Positions 21,503 through 31,604 of a DNA stretch of 64,000 nucleotides are shown one piece after another. The DNA comes from Methanobacterium sp. ERen5 (GTDB taxonomy: Archaea > Methanobacteriota > Methanobacteria > Methanobacteriales > Methanobacteriaceae). The first letter of the stretch is position 1. Each line of letters opens with the position of its first letter. The notes below the pieces were generated by a model, which saw only the letters and a list, made by a program, of their open reading frames with translations, ran no database searches and was not told the DNA's origin. A program made the position numbers and the translations under genes. Where the stretch lies: NCBI GenBank assembly GCA_024167805.1, contig CP099988.1, positions 1,124,001 to 1,188,000 on the forward strand. The letters run 5' to 3'.

Positions 21503-22690
21503 TCATTGTCTGAAGAACTTCAAAGTTAAGAATTCAAATAAGATCCTAAATATACTTGGTCTTGGACCAAAGGTAATATCATCCCTAGAAAACATTTTGA
21601 TTGCTATCCCATAAGATATCAAACTAACCAGAGCAATAAAACCCAAACATAACAAATAATCAGGTAATGGAATGAAATCCCCTGAAAATAGCCTCATAAC
21701 AATTGTCATTGGCGAAATATTTGCAATAAAAGATTTTCTTGAGATATAAACTAATGCGGGGATTATCAGAAATCCCACCACAACCAAATATACCAGGCTC
21801 AGACCTATGCCTGCTTCCTTATAATTTTTTGAATAGGCTGCCACAACAGAGGTTATGCCTATTATGGGTATTGAAGTTAAGAATACGAATAAAAACACTG
21901 AGACAGGGTTGAATATTTTGAATCCAAAAATTATCAGGACAACTAACCATATTAAAACCTGTAATGATATGGTCAGTGCCACTGCAAGACTCTTACCAAC
22001 TATTATATCTGAATGGGATAATGGCATTGCAACCAATATTTCACCTGTTTTTCGCTCTTTTTCCCCTACAATACTATCAATTATTATATTTCCAAATAGT
22101 AGCAATGGTAAAAACAACAAAATCGTAAGCATGACCTTTTTTATTATCTGCAGGGGTAGTGATTCACCTGTTGTTTCTTGTGTAAAATTAGCTGTTTGGT
22201 TCTGGTTGTTGGCAGACTTGGTGAGTGAGGAGGAGTAAGACTGTGCTATTGTTTTGGCGGTGTTGTTGGCTTCATCTGTGACCACGCTCATTTTAGGATC
22301 TGCAGCATCAACATACACCAACATGTTTACTGTATCCCCTGCTTTAATTAAGGAATCAGCATTGCCCGGAACATAAAGAAATCCCGTGGTCAATCCGTTT
22401 TTTGTCCTTAGTATTGAGGTATTGTACGAAGTTACATTATTTACACTGATTATTTCAGGGTTAACGTACTTGGATATTAGGCCGCTTTGATCCTGCACAT
22501 CCATATTAGCAAATCCATTGAGTGAAGGAGTTATTGAAATTCCTTTTTCAGACTCTATGTTGGCCACAAAGGAATTGAAGACAACTATCATCAACAGGAG
22601 CACTGAAAGTTGTAAAACAAATATCATCATGAACTTTCTGCTCTTCAGGGTGTTCTTTAACTCCCATTTGGTGATGGTGATGAACTTCAT
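21503..22690 (-). CDS. ABC-2 type transporter permease (first subunit)
   Basis: A 395-residue permease like its neighbour: N-terminal helix (20-42), extracytoplasmic domain (45-185), and a C-terminal membrane part. It carries the same coupling-loop pattern, DSIVGEKERKTGEILVAMPLS, near residue 212. It starts 15 bp after the ATPase stop and ends 25 bp before the second permease. The two permeases appear to be an old duplication. Confidence 0.85.
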   Translation of the reverse strand: MKFITITKWELKNTLKSRKFMMIFVLQLSVLLLMIVVFNSFVANIESEKGISITPSLNGFANMDVQDQSGLISKYVNPEIISVNNVTSYNTSILRTKNGLTTGFLYVPGNADSLIKAGDTVNMLVYVDAADPKMSVVTDEANNTAKTIAQSYSSSLTKSANNQNQTANFTQETTGESLPLQIIKKVMLTILLFLPLLLFGNIIIDSIVGEKERKTGEILVAMPLSHSDIIVGKSLAVALTISLQVLIWLVVLIIFGFKIFNPVSVFLFVFLTSIPIIGITSVVAAYSKNYKEAGIGLSLVYLVVVGFLIIPALVYISRKSFIANISPMTIVMRLFSGDFIPLPDYLLCLGFIALVSLISYGIAIKMFSRDDITFGPRPSIFRILFEFLTLKFFRQ

Positions 22691-22705
22691 TTTTTAATCC
22701 CCATA

Positions 22706-23629
22706 TTATTTTACTGAATGAATGAAAACATCGTTTAATGTTGGTTCTTGAGTGTTCACTGTCACAACATGGCTCTCGAAAACATCAACAATAGATGCTA
22801 TTTCATTTCTGTGTTTTAATGATATTGAGAATATTCCATCGGTAAATTTAACAGTTCCAACTGATTCAAACTGTGTAATCTGGTCTTTGATGGCGGTAGG
22901 ATCCCTTGTGGAATCTGTTTTTACAGTTAGAATAACATCTCCATGAATTTTAGATTTAAGATAATCTGGAGTTCCCAAATCCTCTACCCTGCCTTTGTTT
23001 AAAATTGCAACACGATCACAGAGCAGATCTGCCTCTTCCATATAATGAGTGCAGAGTAATATGGTTTTTTTGCCCTTAAGATGCCTTATGAAGTTTCTGA
23101 TCGATGCTGCTGTTGCTGGATCGAGGCCCATGGTAGGTTCATCAAAAATTATGATTTCAGGATCATGTATCAAAGCTCTTGCAACGCTAATTCGCTGTCT
23201 TAAGCCCTTCGAAAAAGTGTTTATCCTATCTTCACTTCGATGAGTCATTCCAACCAGTTCTAGAAGCTCTTCTATCCTAGGTTCTATCTGATCTTTAGGC
23301 ACCCCATAAAGCTCTGCAAAGTATCGTAACAGGTCCCTTGCCTTGAAACGTTCGTATAAATTAGGTTCTTCAGGGAGGTAGCCTATCTTGGATTTGATTG
23401 TGATGGGATCGTCATGAATACTAGAACCATCAACAACGATATCTCCAGAATCTGGTTTGAGAATACAACAAGTCAATCGGATGGTTGTTGTTTTTCCCGC
23501 CCCATTCGGCCCAATTATTCCTAAAAGTTCCCCACGATAAATATCTAGATTCAAATTATCAAGAGCTTTAATATTTCCAAATGACTTGTTAATTGATTCT
23601 AGTTTTATCATCACATCTTCTGAAGCCAT
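22706..23629 (-). CDS. ABC transporter ATP-binding protein (NatA-like)
   Basis: A 307-residue ATPase that powers the two ABC-2 permeases downstream. Walker A GPNGAGKTT lies near residue 38, the signature FSKGLRQR near 138, Walker B IIIFDEPTMGLDP near 157 and the H-loop CTHYMEEADLL near 192, followed by a C-terminal DUF4162-like regulatory tail. First gene of a three-gene operon read leftwards. The start ATG 23629 gives a normal length. Confidence 0.93.
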   Translation of the reverse strand: MASEDVMIKLESINKSFGNIKALDNLNLDIYRGELLGIIGPNGAGKTTTIRLTCCILKPDSGDIVVDGSSIHDDPITIKSKIGYLPEEPNLYERFKARDLLRYFAELYGVPKDQIEPRIEELLELVGMTHRSEDRINTFSKGLRQRISVARALIHDPEIIIFDEPTMGLDPATAASIRNFIRHLKGKKTILLCTHYMEEADLLCDRVAILNKGRVEDLGTPDYLKSKIHGDVILTVKTDSTRDPTAIKDQITQFESVGTVKFTDGIFSISLKHRNEIASIVDVFESHVVTVNTQEPTLNDVFIHSVK

Positions 23630-23739
23630 TTAAAATCCTTACCCCCACACTCTTTTCTTTATGTATTAAATTGGACCATCGAATATTAGTATTTGTTCAA
23701 CTATGTTTGAATATCTTGTAATAATCTGAATTTTGAGGA

Positions 23740-24360
23740 TCAAAGGAAAATTGGAAGACTTTTGAAAATGATTCCAAATCCTATTATGATGAGTACTGCT
23801 GGAAAAATTAGGTGACCATATATTTTTAATTTCTCCCCAAATATTCGATTGTTGACCATTTTGTATGCTAAGACACACCAAACCCCTACCATGATCATGA
23901 AGGTTAATACTGTGATGCTAAGCTCAAAATTATCCATTGTCATGAATAATGGGATGTAGACTGCCAAATTATCCCCACCATTTGCAATTGTGGTCATGGC
24001 CACAGGTAATATGGTATTACCCCCATTTAGAGTAGCTCCTCTTTGTGTTCCTGTTGGGCCAAAGTTTTTTTCCAACATCCTCTCTGTGAAAATATTTTTT
24101 CTAAAATTCCAAAAATATTTAATTCCTATTATAATTGGGAACAAACCCAAAACAGCCAGATAATGCAAGGATAAAACAAATTTAAATTGGTAACATGCTA
24201 AACTGATTCCCAATATTATCAAAAATCCTAAATACTGTCCAAATATCAGTTTAATCCCATCCTCTGACATTGTAAAAAAGGACATTAAAATAAATATATC
24301 GTCCAAGTTGGTTGCTATGAAAACACCAACTGCAATCAAGACAACGATCATGATTTCCAT
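23740..24360 (-). CDS. CadD-family cadmium resistance/transport protein
   Basis: A 206-residue membrane protein with about six helices, matching the CadD family (PF03596-type): N-terminal GVFIATNLDDIFILMSFF with the conserved ATNLDD (residues 15-20), and GGDNLAVYIPLF near residue 127. Members give cadmium tolerance or act as LysE-superfamily exporters. No metal-responsive regulator is adjacent, so a role in metal efflux is only a family-based suggestion. Confidence 0.8.
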   Translation of the reverse strand: MEIMIVVLIAVGVFIATNLDDIFILMSFFTMSEDGIKLIFGQYLGFLIILGISLACYQFKFVLSLHYLAVLGLFPIIIGIKYFWNFRKNIFTERMLEKNFGPTGTQRGATLNGGNTILPVAMTTIANGGDNLAVYIPLFMTMDNFELSITVLTFMIMVGVWCVLAYKMVNNRIFGEKLKIYGHLIFPAVLIIIGFGIIFKSLPIFL

Positions 24361-24880
24361 TAAATCTTTGATCGTAAGTTATCATTTATATTTATTATCA
24401 GTAGATGAAAAGTTTAGATCTGTACCCAAAATACATTAGAGTGTTGTGAACTATATAAAGCATATTAATATCGATAATCACGCAGTTATGTGTTTGAAAT
24501 ATTTTTTGCGACTATTTCATTTACAAGTGATGCGTATGTTTAATCCAGAAATGCTGGAAAGATTAGGGGTGCTGATACAACGCCTAACTGAGTGAGAATC
24601 CATTATTATTAAATTATGTTTTATTGATAAATTTGAGTTTCACATCCTTTTGAAGATTGTAGTACACATGAGGCATGAAAATTAATGACATTATTCAAAT
24701 GCCACCATCTAAATTAAATTATACTCAGAAGATATTGATGTGAAACTGTTTTCATGCATGAATTATTTAGGCTTACTTTGATTATTTAATGACTTGTATG
24801 TTCTGTAGAATGTTGTGGTCTTGGATCAATTTATTAGATGGTTCAACTAAAAGAATTTCAATTAATTAGAGAGAAATAAT
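24361..24880. other. 520 bp intergenic region between divergent cadD-like gene and moeA
   Basis: Holds the promoters of both neighbours. A 21-codon open frame (24530-24595, beginning MRMFNPEMLERLG) is the only protein-like stretch; it has no clear ribosome site. No repeat or RNA gene is evident. Confidence 0.35.
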
Positions 24881-26095
24881 ATGTTTCTAACAAACCTTAT
24901 GCCGGTCCAAGAGGCCCATGATATAATCAAAAGTACATTGAAAACTGTAGGAACAGAAAACATAGTGCTTGAAGATGCTCACATGAGAGTGTTGGCAGAA
25001 GATATAAGATCAAATCTTAATTCACCACCCTTTGAAAGATCTGCAATGGATGGCTACGCTATTAAAGCAGAAGACACCTTTGGGTTTTCAGAGGCTAATC
25101 CGGCTAAGTTTAAGATAATTGATACCATAGGTGCAGGACAGCTTTCAAACAAAATTGTTAAAACTGGCCATGCAGTTAAAATTTCAACAGGCGCACCCAT
25201 TCCAGAAGGTGCTAATGCCGTGGTTATGGAAGAGTACACCAACTCTGATTCCGAATTCTTAGAAGTTGAAACAAGTGTGACTCCCCGGGAGAATGTTTCC
25301 CCAATGGGGGAAGATTTCAAGAAAGATGATCTGGTGCTCAGAAGTGGCAGACTGTTAAAACCACAAGACCTGGCAATTATAGCATCTTCAGGGTTTAACA
25401 CAGTTGAAGTTTATAAAAAACCTAAGGTGGGTATCATTACAACCGGAACAGAGTTAGTAATGCCCAAGCCCATATTGAAAGGGGCAGAAGTCATAAATTC
25501 CAATCATTATACATTTAAAGCTGTTGTAGAAGCTTCCCTTGCAATTCCAAGTTTAGTGCACTGCATAGACAGTGAAAAAATTGTCAAAGATCAGTTTGAA
25601 TCCATGTTAAACAACCATGATGTTTTGATCACCACTGGAGGAACGGCCATTAGTAAGGGTGATGTTGTGGTGGACGTGACAGAAAAACTGGGAGAAGTCC
25701 TGATTCATGGAGTTGCACTTAGACCTGGAAAACCCTTTGGTTTTGGAACTGTGGATGACAAACCAGTTTTCATGTTATCAGGTTATCCTGTAGCTGCAAT
25801 GGTTCAGTCAGATGTATTTCTAAGAAATAGTCTGTATCAGATGCAGGGAATTGATTACCAGCCCCAGTGTGTGATAAAAACTACTTCAAAAAAAATTGCT
25901 TCAAACTTGGGAAGAACAGATTATATAAGGGCAAAAACAGATGGATCAATGGTGAGACCACTCAAAATAAAAGGATCTGGAATCATCAGATCCATGGTAG
26001 AATCTGACTCTTACATATTAATAGAAGAAAACCTCGAAGGAATCAACGAGGGAACAAAATGTAACGTTATTTTATACGATTCATTGACGGTATGA
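24881..26095 (+). CDS. moeA: Molybdopterin molybdenumtransferase MoeA
   Basis: Inserts molybdate (or tungstate) into adenylylated molybdopterin, needed for formylmethanofuran dehydrogenase and formate dehydrogenase. The 404 residues include SPPFERSAMDGYA near 48, ISTGAPIPEGANAVV near 105, the MPT-binding GTELVMP near 190 and TTGGTAISKGD near 250, then RPGKPFGFG. A C-terminal domain IV is present. Ribosome site GAGAGAAAT is just upstream of ATG 24881. Probably followed by the site-2 protease gene in the same direction. Confidence 0.95.
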   Translation: MFLTNLMPVQEAHDIIKSTLKTVGTENIVLEDAHMRVLAEDIRSNLNSPPFERSAMDGYAIKAEDTFGFSEANPAKFKIIDTIGAGQLSNKIVKTGHAVKISTGAPIPEGANAVVMEEYTNSDSEFLEVETSVTPRENVSPMGEDFKKDDLVLRSGRLLKPQDLAIIASSGFNTVEVYKKPKVGIITTGTELVMPKPILKGAEVINSNHYTFKAVVEASLAIPSLVHCIDSEKIVKDQFESMLNNHDVLITTGGTAISKGDVVVDVTEKLGEVLIHGVALRPGKPFGFGTVDDKPVFMLSGYPVAAMVQSDVFLRNSLYQMQGIDYQPQCVIKTTSKKIASNLGRTDYIRAKTDGSMVRPLKIKGSGIIRSMVESDSYILIEENLEGINEGTKCNVILYDSLTV

Positions 26096-26151
26096 TATTA
26101 AATTAAAAAATGAATTTAACATTTTGATAAATATCAAGTTAAGGTGATTTT

Positions 26152-27402
26152 TTGAACGCTTTATGGTATTACGCTATAGGTTTTCTTATCATATGGATAC
26201 TGGCATTCGCCTTCAAGGACCAGCTAAAAATTGACATAAGCGGTCCTATCTTAATGAGAAGAACTAAAAGATTAAGGAATTTTATAGATTCAACAGCACA
26301 GAGAAGTCCAAGATTCTGGCGAGTAGTCATGAGTCTTGGTATACCCGTGGCATTTTTCTTCATGATACTCATGGTTGTCGTGCTTCTAATATCACTACAA
26401 TCACTTTTATCAAGCCCACAAATAGGAATAATCCTTCCAGGCGTAGATATTCCAGGATCCCAAATATATGTGCCGTTTGGAGTTGGAATCATAGCGCTCA
26501 TGACAGTTATGGTTGTACATGAATTTGGTCATGGAATACTCGCAAGGGTCGAAGGAGTTAGGATAAAATCAATTGGTGTTTTGTTACTTGCCGTGCTTCC
26601 AGGTGCATTTGTTGAACCTGATGAAGAGGATATAGAAAAATCTAAGAGAATTTCCAAATTAAGGATATATGCCGCAGGTTCAGTTTTCAACCTTGGATTG
26701 GCTCTTGTTTCACTTATCATATTCCTTTTAATCAGTGTGACCATGCTTGGAAGTATTTTTATAGGAATTCCAGGCATTGCAGTTCCAGGAACAACTATAA
26801 AAACTCCGAACATAGGCTACAATATCAGTGGACCCATATATCCAACATTCCAAGAACAAGGAATGCAAATAAGTAGTGTGGTTCCAGGCAGTCCTGCAAA
26901 TGGAGTTTTAAAGGAGGGAATGGTTATCCAATCCATCAATGGTATTCCAACTACAAATACCACAGAGTACGTTAACCTACAGCCATCTATCCAGAAGGGA
27001 GAAACCCTGACCATACAGACGGATCAAGGCACTGAAAAGGTAACTACTGGAACAAATCCAAACAATGCAACTAAGGGTTACATAGGAATAAGAAGCCAAG
27101 CCAACCTCGTAGTCAATCCAGATGTGGCAAGCAAATATGGAACTATCATTCCATGGTTCTTCTACGATTTAAGTAATCTCCTGTACTGGATCTTCCTATT
27201 GAACTTCGCTGTGGGAACATTCAACTTACTCCCACTGAAACCACTAGATGGTGGATTGATGTTTGAAGAGTTACTTAGATACAGGCTTTCTGAAAACATT
27301 GTACAGAAAATAATAAACCCACTGTCATACTTCCTCATCATTGTAATTGTAGTGAGCATTGTATACAGTCTGGGCAGAGGATTACTCCTCCTCCTCCCGT
27401 AA
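26152..27402 (+). CDS. Site-2 protease family intramembrane metalloprotease
   Basis: A 416-residue membrane-embedded zinc protease (peptidase M50). The HExxH motif is HEFGH at residues 123-127 within a hydrophobic segment, and the second metal motif is NLLPLKPLDGG near 355-366. Between them lies a PDZ-like domain (about 235-310; VVPGSPANGVLKEGMVIQSI). About six helices are visible. The start is TTG at 26152 with AGGTGA six bases upstream. Relatives cleave anti-sigma or membrane regulators in bacteria; the archaeal substrate is unknown. Confidence 0.9.
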   Translation: MNALWYYAIGFLIIWILAFAFKDQLKIDISGPILMRRTKRLRNFIDSTAQRSPRFWRVVMSLGIPVAFFFMILMVVVLLISLQSLLSSPQIGIILPGVDIPGSQIYVPFGVGIIALMTVMVVHEFGHGILARVEGVRIKSIGVLLLAVLPGAFVEPDEEDIEKSKRISKLRIYAAGSVFNLGLALVSLIIFLLISVTMLGSIFIGIPGIAVPGTTIKTPNIGYNISGPIYPTFQEQGMQISSVVPGSPANGVLKEGMVIQSINGIPTTNTTEYVNLQPSIQKGETLTIQTDQGTEKVTTGTNPNNATKGYIGIRSQANLVVNPDVASKYGTIIPWFFYDLSNLLYWIFLLNFAVGTFNLLPLKPLDGGLMFEELLRYRLSENIVQKIINPLSYFLIIVIVVSIVYSLGRGLLLLLP

Positions 27403-27427
27403 ATTTCTTTTTTTCTATTTTCTTTTT
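27403..27427 (+). terminator. T-rich terminator after the site-2 protease gene
   Basis: A T-rich tract with runs of seven, four and five T starts directly after the stop codon, typical of archaeal intrinsic termination. Confidence 0.5.
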
Positions 27428-27567
27428 AGAATGAAATAATTTGATCCTATTCTCCATAATATCATTTACAACCAACATAGTGCCTTATTTCTCTGCAAAT
27501 TTGTTCATGCAGATTTTTCTGGAGGGCTATATGGATTGTCTACCATGAATGGGAATTAAACTAAGAT

Positions 27568-28221
27568 TCATGAATTTCTTTCTTTATCTATTGCTTCCTG
27601 AAATGCTTGGCTGTGAAAATTTGATGCCAGTCCCTTTTTACATTCATCAACAAAAAGCCGTAGTTTTGGTGCTCTGCAGGGGAAAATTTGAACTTTTAGA
27701 CCTGCTCTTGTTGGTAAATTGTTAACATCTTCACCAACCACCTCCCTGGAAACGTAATGTGTGGATCCACATGGTGCAGCTCGGATAACATCCACATTTA
27801 CGACCTTGTTCCCTTCTAGTTGAATTTCTACCACAGGTCTTCCGAATTTTGAGACAAATTCGTCGTAAACAGGGTCTCCATTTTCTTCGAGTTCGCACAT
27901 GGTGTCGGGGCATGTAACATTTCCATAATCTTCTAACTGATTTTTCAAACCCTCACCACGCCATGCTGCAACTATGATCCATCCCACTTCTTCATGTACC
28001 TGTTCAACCATCTCTAAAACAAGATCAGGATGTAGAATATAGCTTATAACTAAATCTGCTGATCTTAGTTCTGTTAGGCCGTCATCAGGTACTTCCACAT
28101 CATCCATGAACATGGAATCTGGCTGTTCCAATTCTAGAAATACTGTTTCAAAATCTTCACAAATTGTATCGTATGTTCTATCTCCATATGGACCGTCTGT
28201 AACTATGACAACTTTGATCAT
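27568..28221 (-). CDS. DUF166 family protein
   Basis: A 217-residue protein of the archaeal DUF166 family, identified by VIVTDGPYGDRTYD at residues 5-18 and a Cys-containing second half (CPDTMCELEENGD near 105, APCGSTHYVS near 145, FPCRAPKL near 180). Conserved cysteines suggest metal or Fe-S binding. Its function is unknown, although relatives have been annotated as thymidylate synthase-like, for which I see no direct support. It stands alone between convergent and divergent neighbours. Confidence 0.8.
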   Translation of the reverse strand: MIKVVIVTDGPYGDRTYDTICEDFETVFLELEQPDSMFMDDVEVPDDGLTELRSADLVISYILHPDLVLEMVEQVHEEVGWIIVAAWRGEGLKNQLEDYGNVTCPDTMCELEENGDPVYDEFVSKFGRPVVEIQLEGNKVVNVDVIRAAPCGSTHYVSREVVGEDVNNLPTRAGLKVQIFPCRAPKLRLFVDECKKGLASNFHSQAFQEAIDKERNS

Positions 28222-28487
28222 TATCCTTTACACTCCTGGGTATCATAAACGAAAAACTTGTAGATCTGAATTTGACTGTGTGGATAATTTTTTTTGTTTT
28301 AAAATAAACATCTTGTGTTATTTAGAATTTATTTAAGATCTAACAATTTTTCTAATATCTGTAATACTATATTGGGCTTATAAGATTGGCATTACTATTT
28401 ATAAAATAAAAACAACATTTTAACTGCTTAATCAAAATATGAGTAGATCATGAAATTGTTTATAAGAGTTATAAAGGCGGATTCTAC

Positions 28488-29531
28488 ATGGAAAATATTT
28501 ACAAACGCTCCCTTGCAGGTGAAATTACAAAAACGGATGCAATAAATCTTATCAATAGCAACCCCCACGAATTATTCGACGTTGCAGACAGATTGCGTAG
28601 CGAGATTGTTGGAGATGAAATTACCTTCGTTGCAAACAAAGCCATTGACATAACAGACCATTGTATGATAGAATGTGCATTTTGTTCATTTAGAGATCAT
28701 ATTGGATATGAAATGACTACTGAGGAGATACTGGAAAGTATCAGGGAAGGTCAAGAAATGGGATCTACAGAAATATGTTTATTCGGAGGAATAATGCCCC
28801 ATATGACTGTAGATTATTACAGCGACCTTATAAAGGCAATTAAATCGGAATTCAACATTTATTTGCATGCCCTTTCTCCTGTGGAAATATTTCAAACTGC
28901 TAAGTTATCGGGCATAAGTACCAAAGAAACTCTAAAAACTCTTAAAGCTGCAGGCATGGACACCATGACTGGAGCATCTGCAGAAATACTAGTAGACTCT
29001 GTAAGGGAAAAAATATGTCCAAACAAGGTAAGCACATCACAGTGGCTGAATATAATAAGGGAAGCTCATGAACTGGGAATACCCACAACATCGACAATTA
29101 TGTATGGAAGCATTGAAACTTGGGAAGATCGTATCGACCACATGATGCTTTTAAGAGATTTACAGCGTGAAACTGGAGGTTTTACAGAGTTTGTTCCCCT
29201 CACTTTCCTGAACGAAAACAACCAGCTGGGTCATGTTTCACAGGGTGCCAGTGGAATGGATGATCTCAAACTACATGCATTGGCAAGAATAATTTTCGGC
29301 AGAGATATCCCAAACATTCAGGTTTCCTGGGTGAAACTTGGAGTAAGAACCTCTCAAATTGCCCTGTGTTGCGGTGCAAACGATCTTGGAGGAACCATGA
29401 TCGAAGACAAGATATCCATTGCTGCAGGAGCCTCCTATGGAGAATACTTACCAAAAGAACAGATGATAGAGATTATCGAAGCCTTGGGACGTGTTCCAAG
29501 GGAAAGAACCACCATTTATGGAAAGGTCTAG
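28488..29531 (+). CDS. cofH: Radical SAM FO synthase subunit 2 (CofH-like)
   Basis: A 347-residue radical SAM enzyme. The CxxxCxxC cluster motif is CMIECAFC at about residues 59-66. The blocks HALSPVEIF, TMTGASAEIL, PNKVSTSQWL, GGFTEFVPLTF and CCGANDLGGTM match CofH, which joins tyrosine-derived and diaminouracil parts to make FO, the chromophore of coenzyme F420. The CofG partner is not in the window. Methanobacteriales often carry more than one CofH-like gene, so this could be a paralogue. ATG 28488 has an AAAGGCGG ribosome site about eight bases upstream. Confidence 0.78.
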   Translation: MENIYKRSLAGEITKTDAINLINSNPHELFDVADRLRSEIVGDEITFVANKAIDITDHCMIECAFCSFRDHIGYEMTTEEILESIREGQEMGSTEICLFGGIMPHMTVDYYSDLIKAIKSEFNIYLHALSPVEIFQTAKLSGISTKETLKTLKAAGMDTMTGASAEILVDSVREKICPNKVSTSQWLNIIREAHELGIPTTSTIMYGSIETWEDRIDHMMLLRDLQRETGGFTEFVPLTFLNENNQLGHVSQGASGMDDLKLHALARIIFGRDIPNIQVSWVKLGVRTSQIALCCGANDLGGTMIEDKISIAAGASYGEYLPKEQMIEIIEALGRVPRERTTIYGKV

Positions 29532-29760
29532 GGCTATTTTTTTTATAAATCATTTAAATTCTAACATTCACTTTTTTTTATTAAACTACACACTATCCTA
29601 CTGTTTCGCTCATAGGTATAACGATCCACACAACAAAATCTGGATTCCATGATCAACTGTATAAGAATAAAACAATAAAATCTAGTTGAGGTAACAGAAT
29701 TATATATGAACCTAAGATATTGGGATAATTTTTAACCCAACAACCCAGCGAGAAAAAAAT

Positions 29761-31110
29761 ATGAGAGTAGTTGTAATTGGAAGTGGAGCCGGTGGGCTTA
29801 CCGTTGCTTCAAACTTGAGAAAATATTTAAAAGAAGTCGAAATTACCGTGTTTACTAAAGAGGATAAAGTGGCATATTCGCCATGTGCAATACCTTACGT
29901 TATCGGAGGAGATATTGATTCTTTCGAAGAAATTGTGATGCACACCCCAGAGTACTATGGAAAACATGGCATTAATATTGTTACAGAATCTGAAGTGTTA
30001 GAAGTTATATCTTCCCAGAATATGATTAAATATCGGCTTATAAATGGAGAAGAATCTACACCAGAGTTAATAACCCTGAAATATGATTATCTTGTGATTG
30101 CAACTGGAGGATATCCATTCATACCTCCGGTGGAGGGAAAAAACCTTGGAGGAGTATTTAAGGTTCGTACCATAGAAGACGGTGCAAAAATTAAAGAATG
30201 GTCTAAAACCAGTGATAAAGCTGTTATAGTTGGTGCAGGAGCCATTGGATTGGAGTTAGGATATGGGCTCAAACAGATTGGTATAGAAGTGAGTATAACA
30301 GAAATGCTTCCCCAGGTCCTGCCAAGATCACTGGATCCTGACATGGCACTCAAGGTACAAGAGTACCTCGAAGGCCAAGGGGTCCGTATCGTACTCAACA
30401 CTGCGCTTACAAAGATCGTTGGTGTCGATGTTGCAGAAGAAGCTGTTGTAGGAGATATCAAAATGGATGCTGATCTTGTTATTTTATCCACAGGTGTCAG
30501 ACCATCGATTGAACTGGCAAAACAAGCAGGTTGTAACATAGGTGACATGGGAGTAGTTGTAAATGAAAGAATGGAAACTTCTATTTCCAACATCTATGCT
30601 GTTGGAGATTGTGTCGAAGTACATGATGGAATAACAGGCCAGAAAACACTTTCACCATTCGGAACAACTGCTGTTCGTCAGGGAAAGGTTGCAGCTAAAA
30701 ATTTGGCTGGAAAAGATGCAGTTTTCAGACCCGTGCTGAATTCAGTGGTTTCAAAAATAGGGGAACTTGAAGTGGGTGCAGTTGGTTTAACAGAAGTATC
30801 TGCAAAGATGAATGGGATAGAAGTTGTTGTAGGTAAAAGCCAAGCACTTACAAGGGCAAGGTACTATCCCGGTTGTAAACCAATAGCCACCAAACTCATC
30901 TGTGGTTTGGACGGAACCATACTGGGATGTCAAATCATTGCCAAGGAAACAGTTGCCGAAAGGGTTGATACCATGGCCATGGCAATTGCAAAACAAGTTA
31001 AGTGTAATGAAATAACTGAAATGGAATTTTCTTATGCTCCACCAGTTTCAATGGTCGTTGACCCTGCGGTCATGGCTGCAGAAGATGCGCTCAAGAAATT
31101 GAGTTCATAA
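29761..31110 (+). CDS. NADH oxidase/CoA-disulfide reductase family flavoprotein
   Basis: A 449-residue FAD-dependent pyridine nucleotide-disulfide oxidoreductase. The FAD motif GSGAGG is at 8-13; the redox cysteine is Cys42 in SPCAIPYVIGG, as in CoA-disulfide reductase and NADH oxidase; a second GAGAIG motif near residue 160 binds NAD(P)H; and IYAVGDCVE near 280 is the second FAD block. It may reduce oxygen or low-molecular disulfides. Being convergent with the rubrerythrin-like/fpaA operon, it probably belongs to the same oxygen-response neighbourhood. Confidence 0.88.
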   Translation: MRVVVIGSGAGGLTVASNLRKYLKEVEITVFTKEDKVAYSPCAIPYVIGGDIDSFEEIVMHTPEYYGKHGINIVTESEVLEVISSQNMIKYRLINGEESTPELITLKYDYLVIATGGYPFIPPVEGKNLGGVFKVRTIEDGAKIKEWSKTSDKAVIVGAGAIGLELGYGLKQIGIEVSITEMLPQVLPRSLDPDMALKVQEYLEGQGVRIVLNTALTKIVGVDVAEEAVVGDIKMDADLVILSTGVRPSIELAKQAGCNIGDMGVVVNERMETSISNIYAVGDCVEVHDGITGQKTLSPFGTTAVRQGKVAAKNLAGKDAVFRPVLNSVVSKIGELEVGAVGLTEVSAKMNGIEVVVGKSQALTRARYYPGCKPIATKLICGLDGTILGCQIIAKETVAERVDTMAMAIAKQVKCNEITEMEFSYAPPVSMVVDPAVMAAEDALKKLSS

Positions 31111-31164
31111 ATTCAATTATTTATTTTTTTGAAAAATTAGGCTAAAATAAAAAAAAGTGGGAAA

Positions 31165-31581
31165 TTAGAAGTATCTTTCTAGGATACCCTTCAACATGCG
31201 TGCATGTCTCGCTTCATCCCTTGAACTTTCATCAAAGAAATCATGGGCAGGATCAATGTCTTCAACCTTGGCCTTTTTAGCAGCGGCTTTTTTCTCATTG
31301 TTAGCCATGGTTTCGCCTTTAAGCATCATTTCAAGATTTTCTTTGAGTGAAGAAGAAATAACACCGTTCAGTTCTGCAAATACTGCTGCGTGAGCTGCTT
31401 CTTCAAATGCTATGGTCTTCAATACTTCTGCAACTTCGGGTAAACCATCCCTCTGAGCTAGTCTTGCCATTGCAAGGTACATGCCTACTTCTGCACATTC
31501 CCCTTCAAAATTTGCTTTAACATCCTTTTCTAACTCTGTATCTTTACAAATTCCTATTTCATGTTCGTTTATGAGTTCCAT
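31165..31581 (-). CDS. rlp: Rubrerythrin-like diiron protein (Rlp)
   Basis: A 138-residue ferritin-like protein without the C-terminal rubredoxin domain. Diiron ligands are visible as Glu31 (or Glu28), the first ExxH Glu61-His64, and a second ExxH Glu123-His126. It likely detoxifies hydrogen peroxide. ATG 31581 with GGGAGG nine bases upstream is preferred over an earlier in-frame start at 31599. It follows fpaA by 23 bp, matching the fpaA-rlp order known from M. thermautotrophicus, but the rubredoxin gene of that operon is absent here. Confidence 0.85.
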   Translation of the reverse strand: MELINEHEIGICKDTELEKDVKANFEGECAEVGMYLAMARLAQRDGLPEVAEVLKTIAFEEAAHAAVFAELNGVISSSLKENLEMMLKGETMANNEKKAAAKKAKVEDIDPAHDFFDESSRDEARHARMLKGILERYF

Positions 31582-31604
31582 TATTATTCCTCCCATCAAA
31601 AAAT

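Noticed and set aside
20323..23629. Mobile element carrying the ABC operon
   Set aside because: No flanking repeats, transposase or integrase, and base composition matches the neighbours.
30087..30593. Minus-strand frame of 168 codons inside the NADH-oxidase-like gene
   Set aside because: Antisense shadow of a clear flavoprotein gene; Ser/Pro/Thr-rich composition and no ribosome site.
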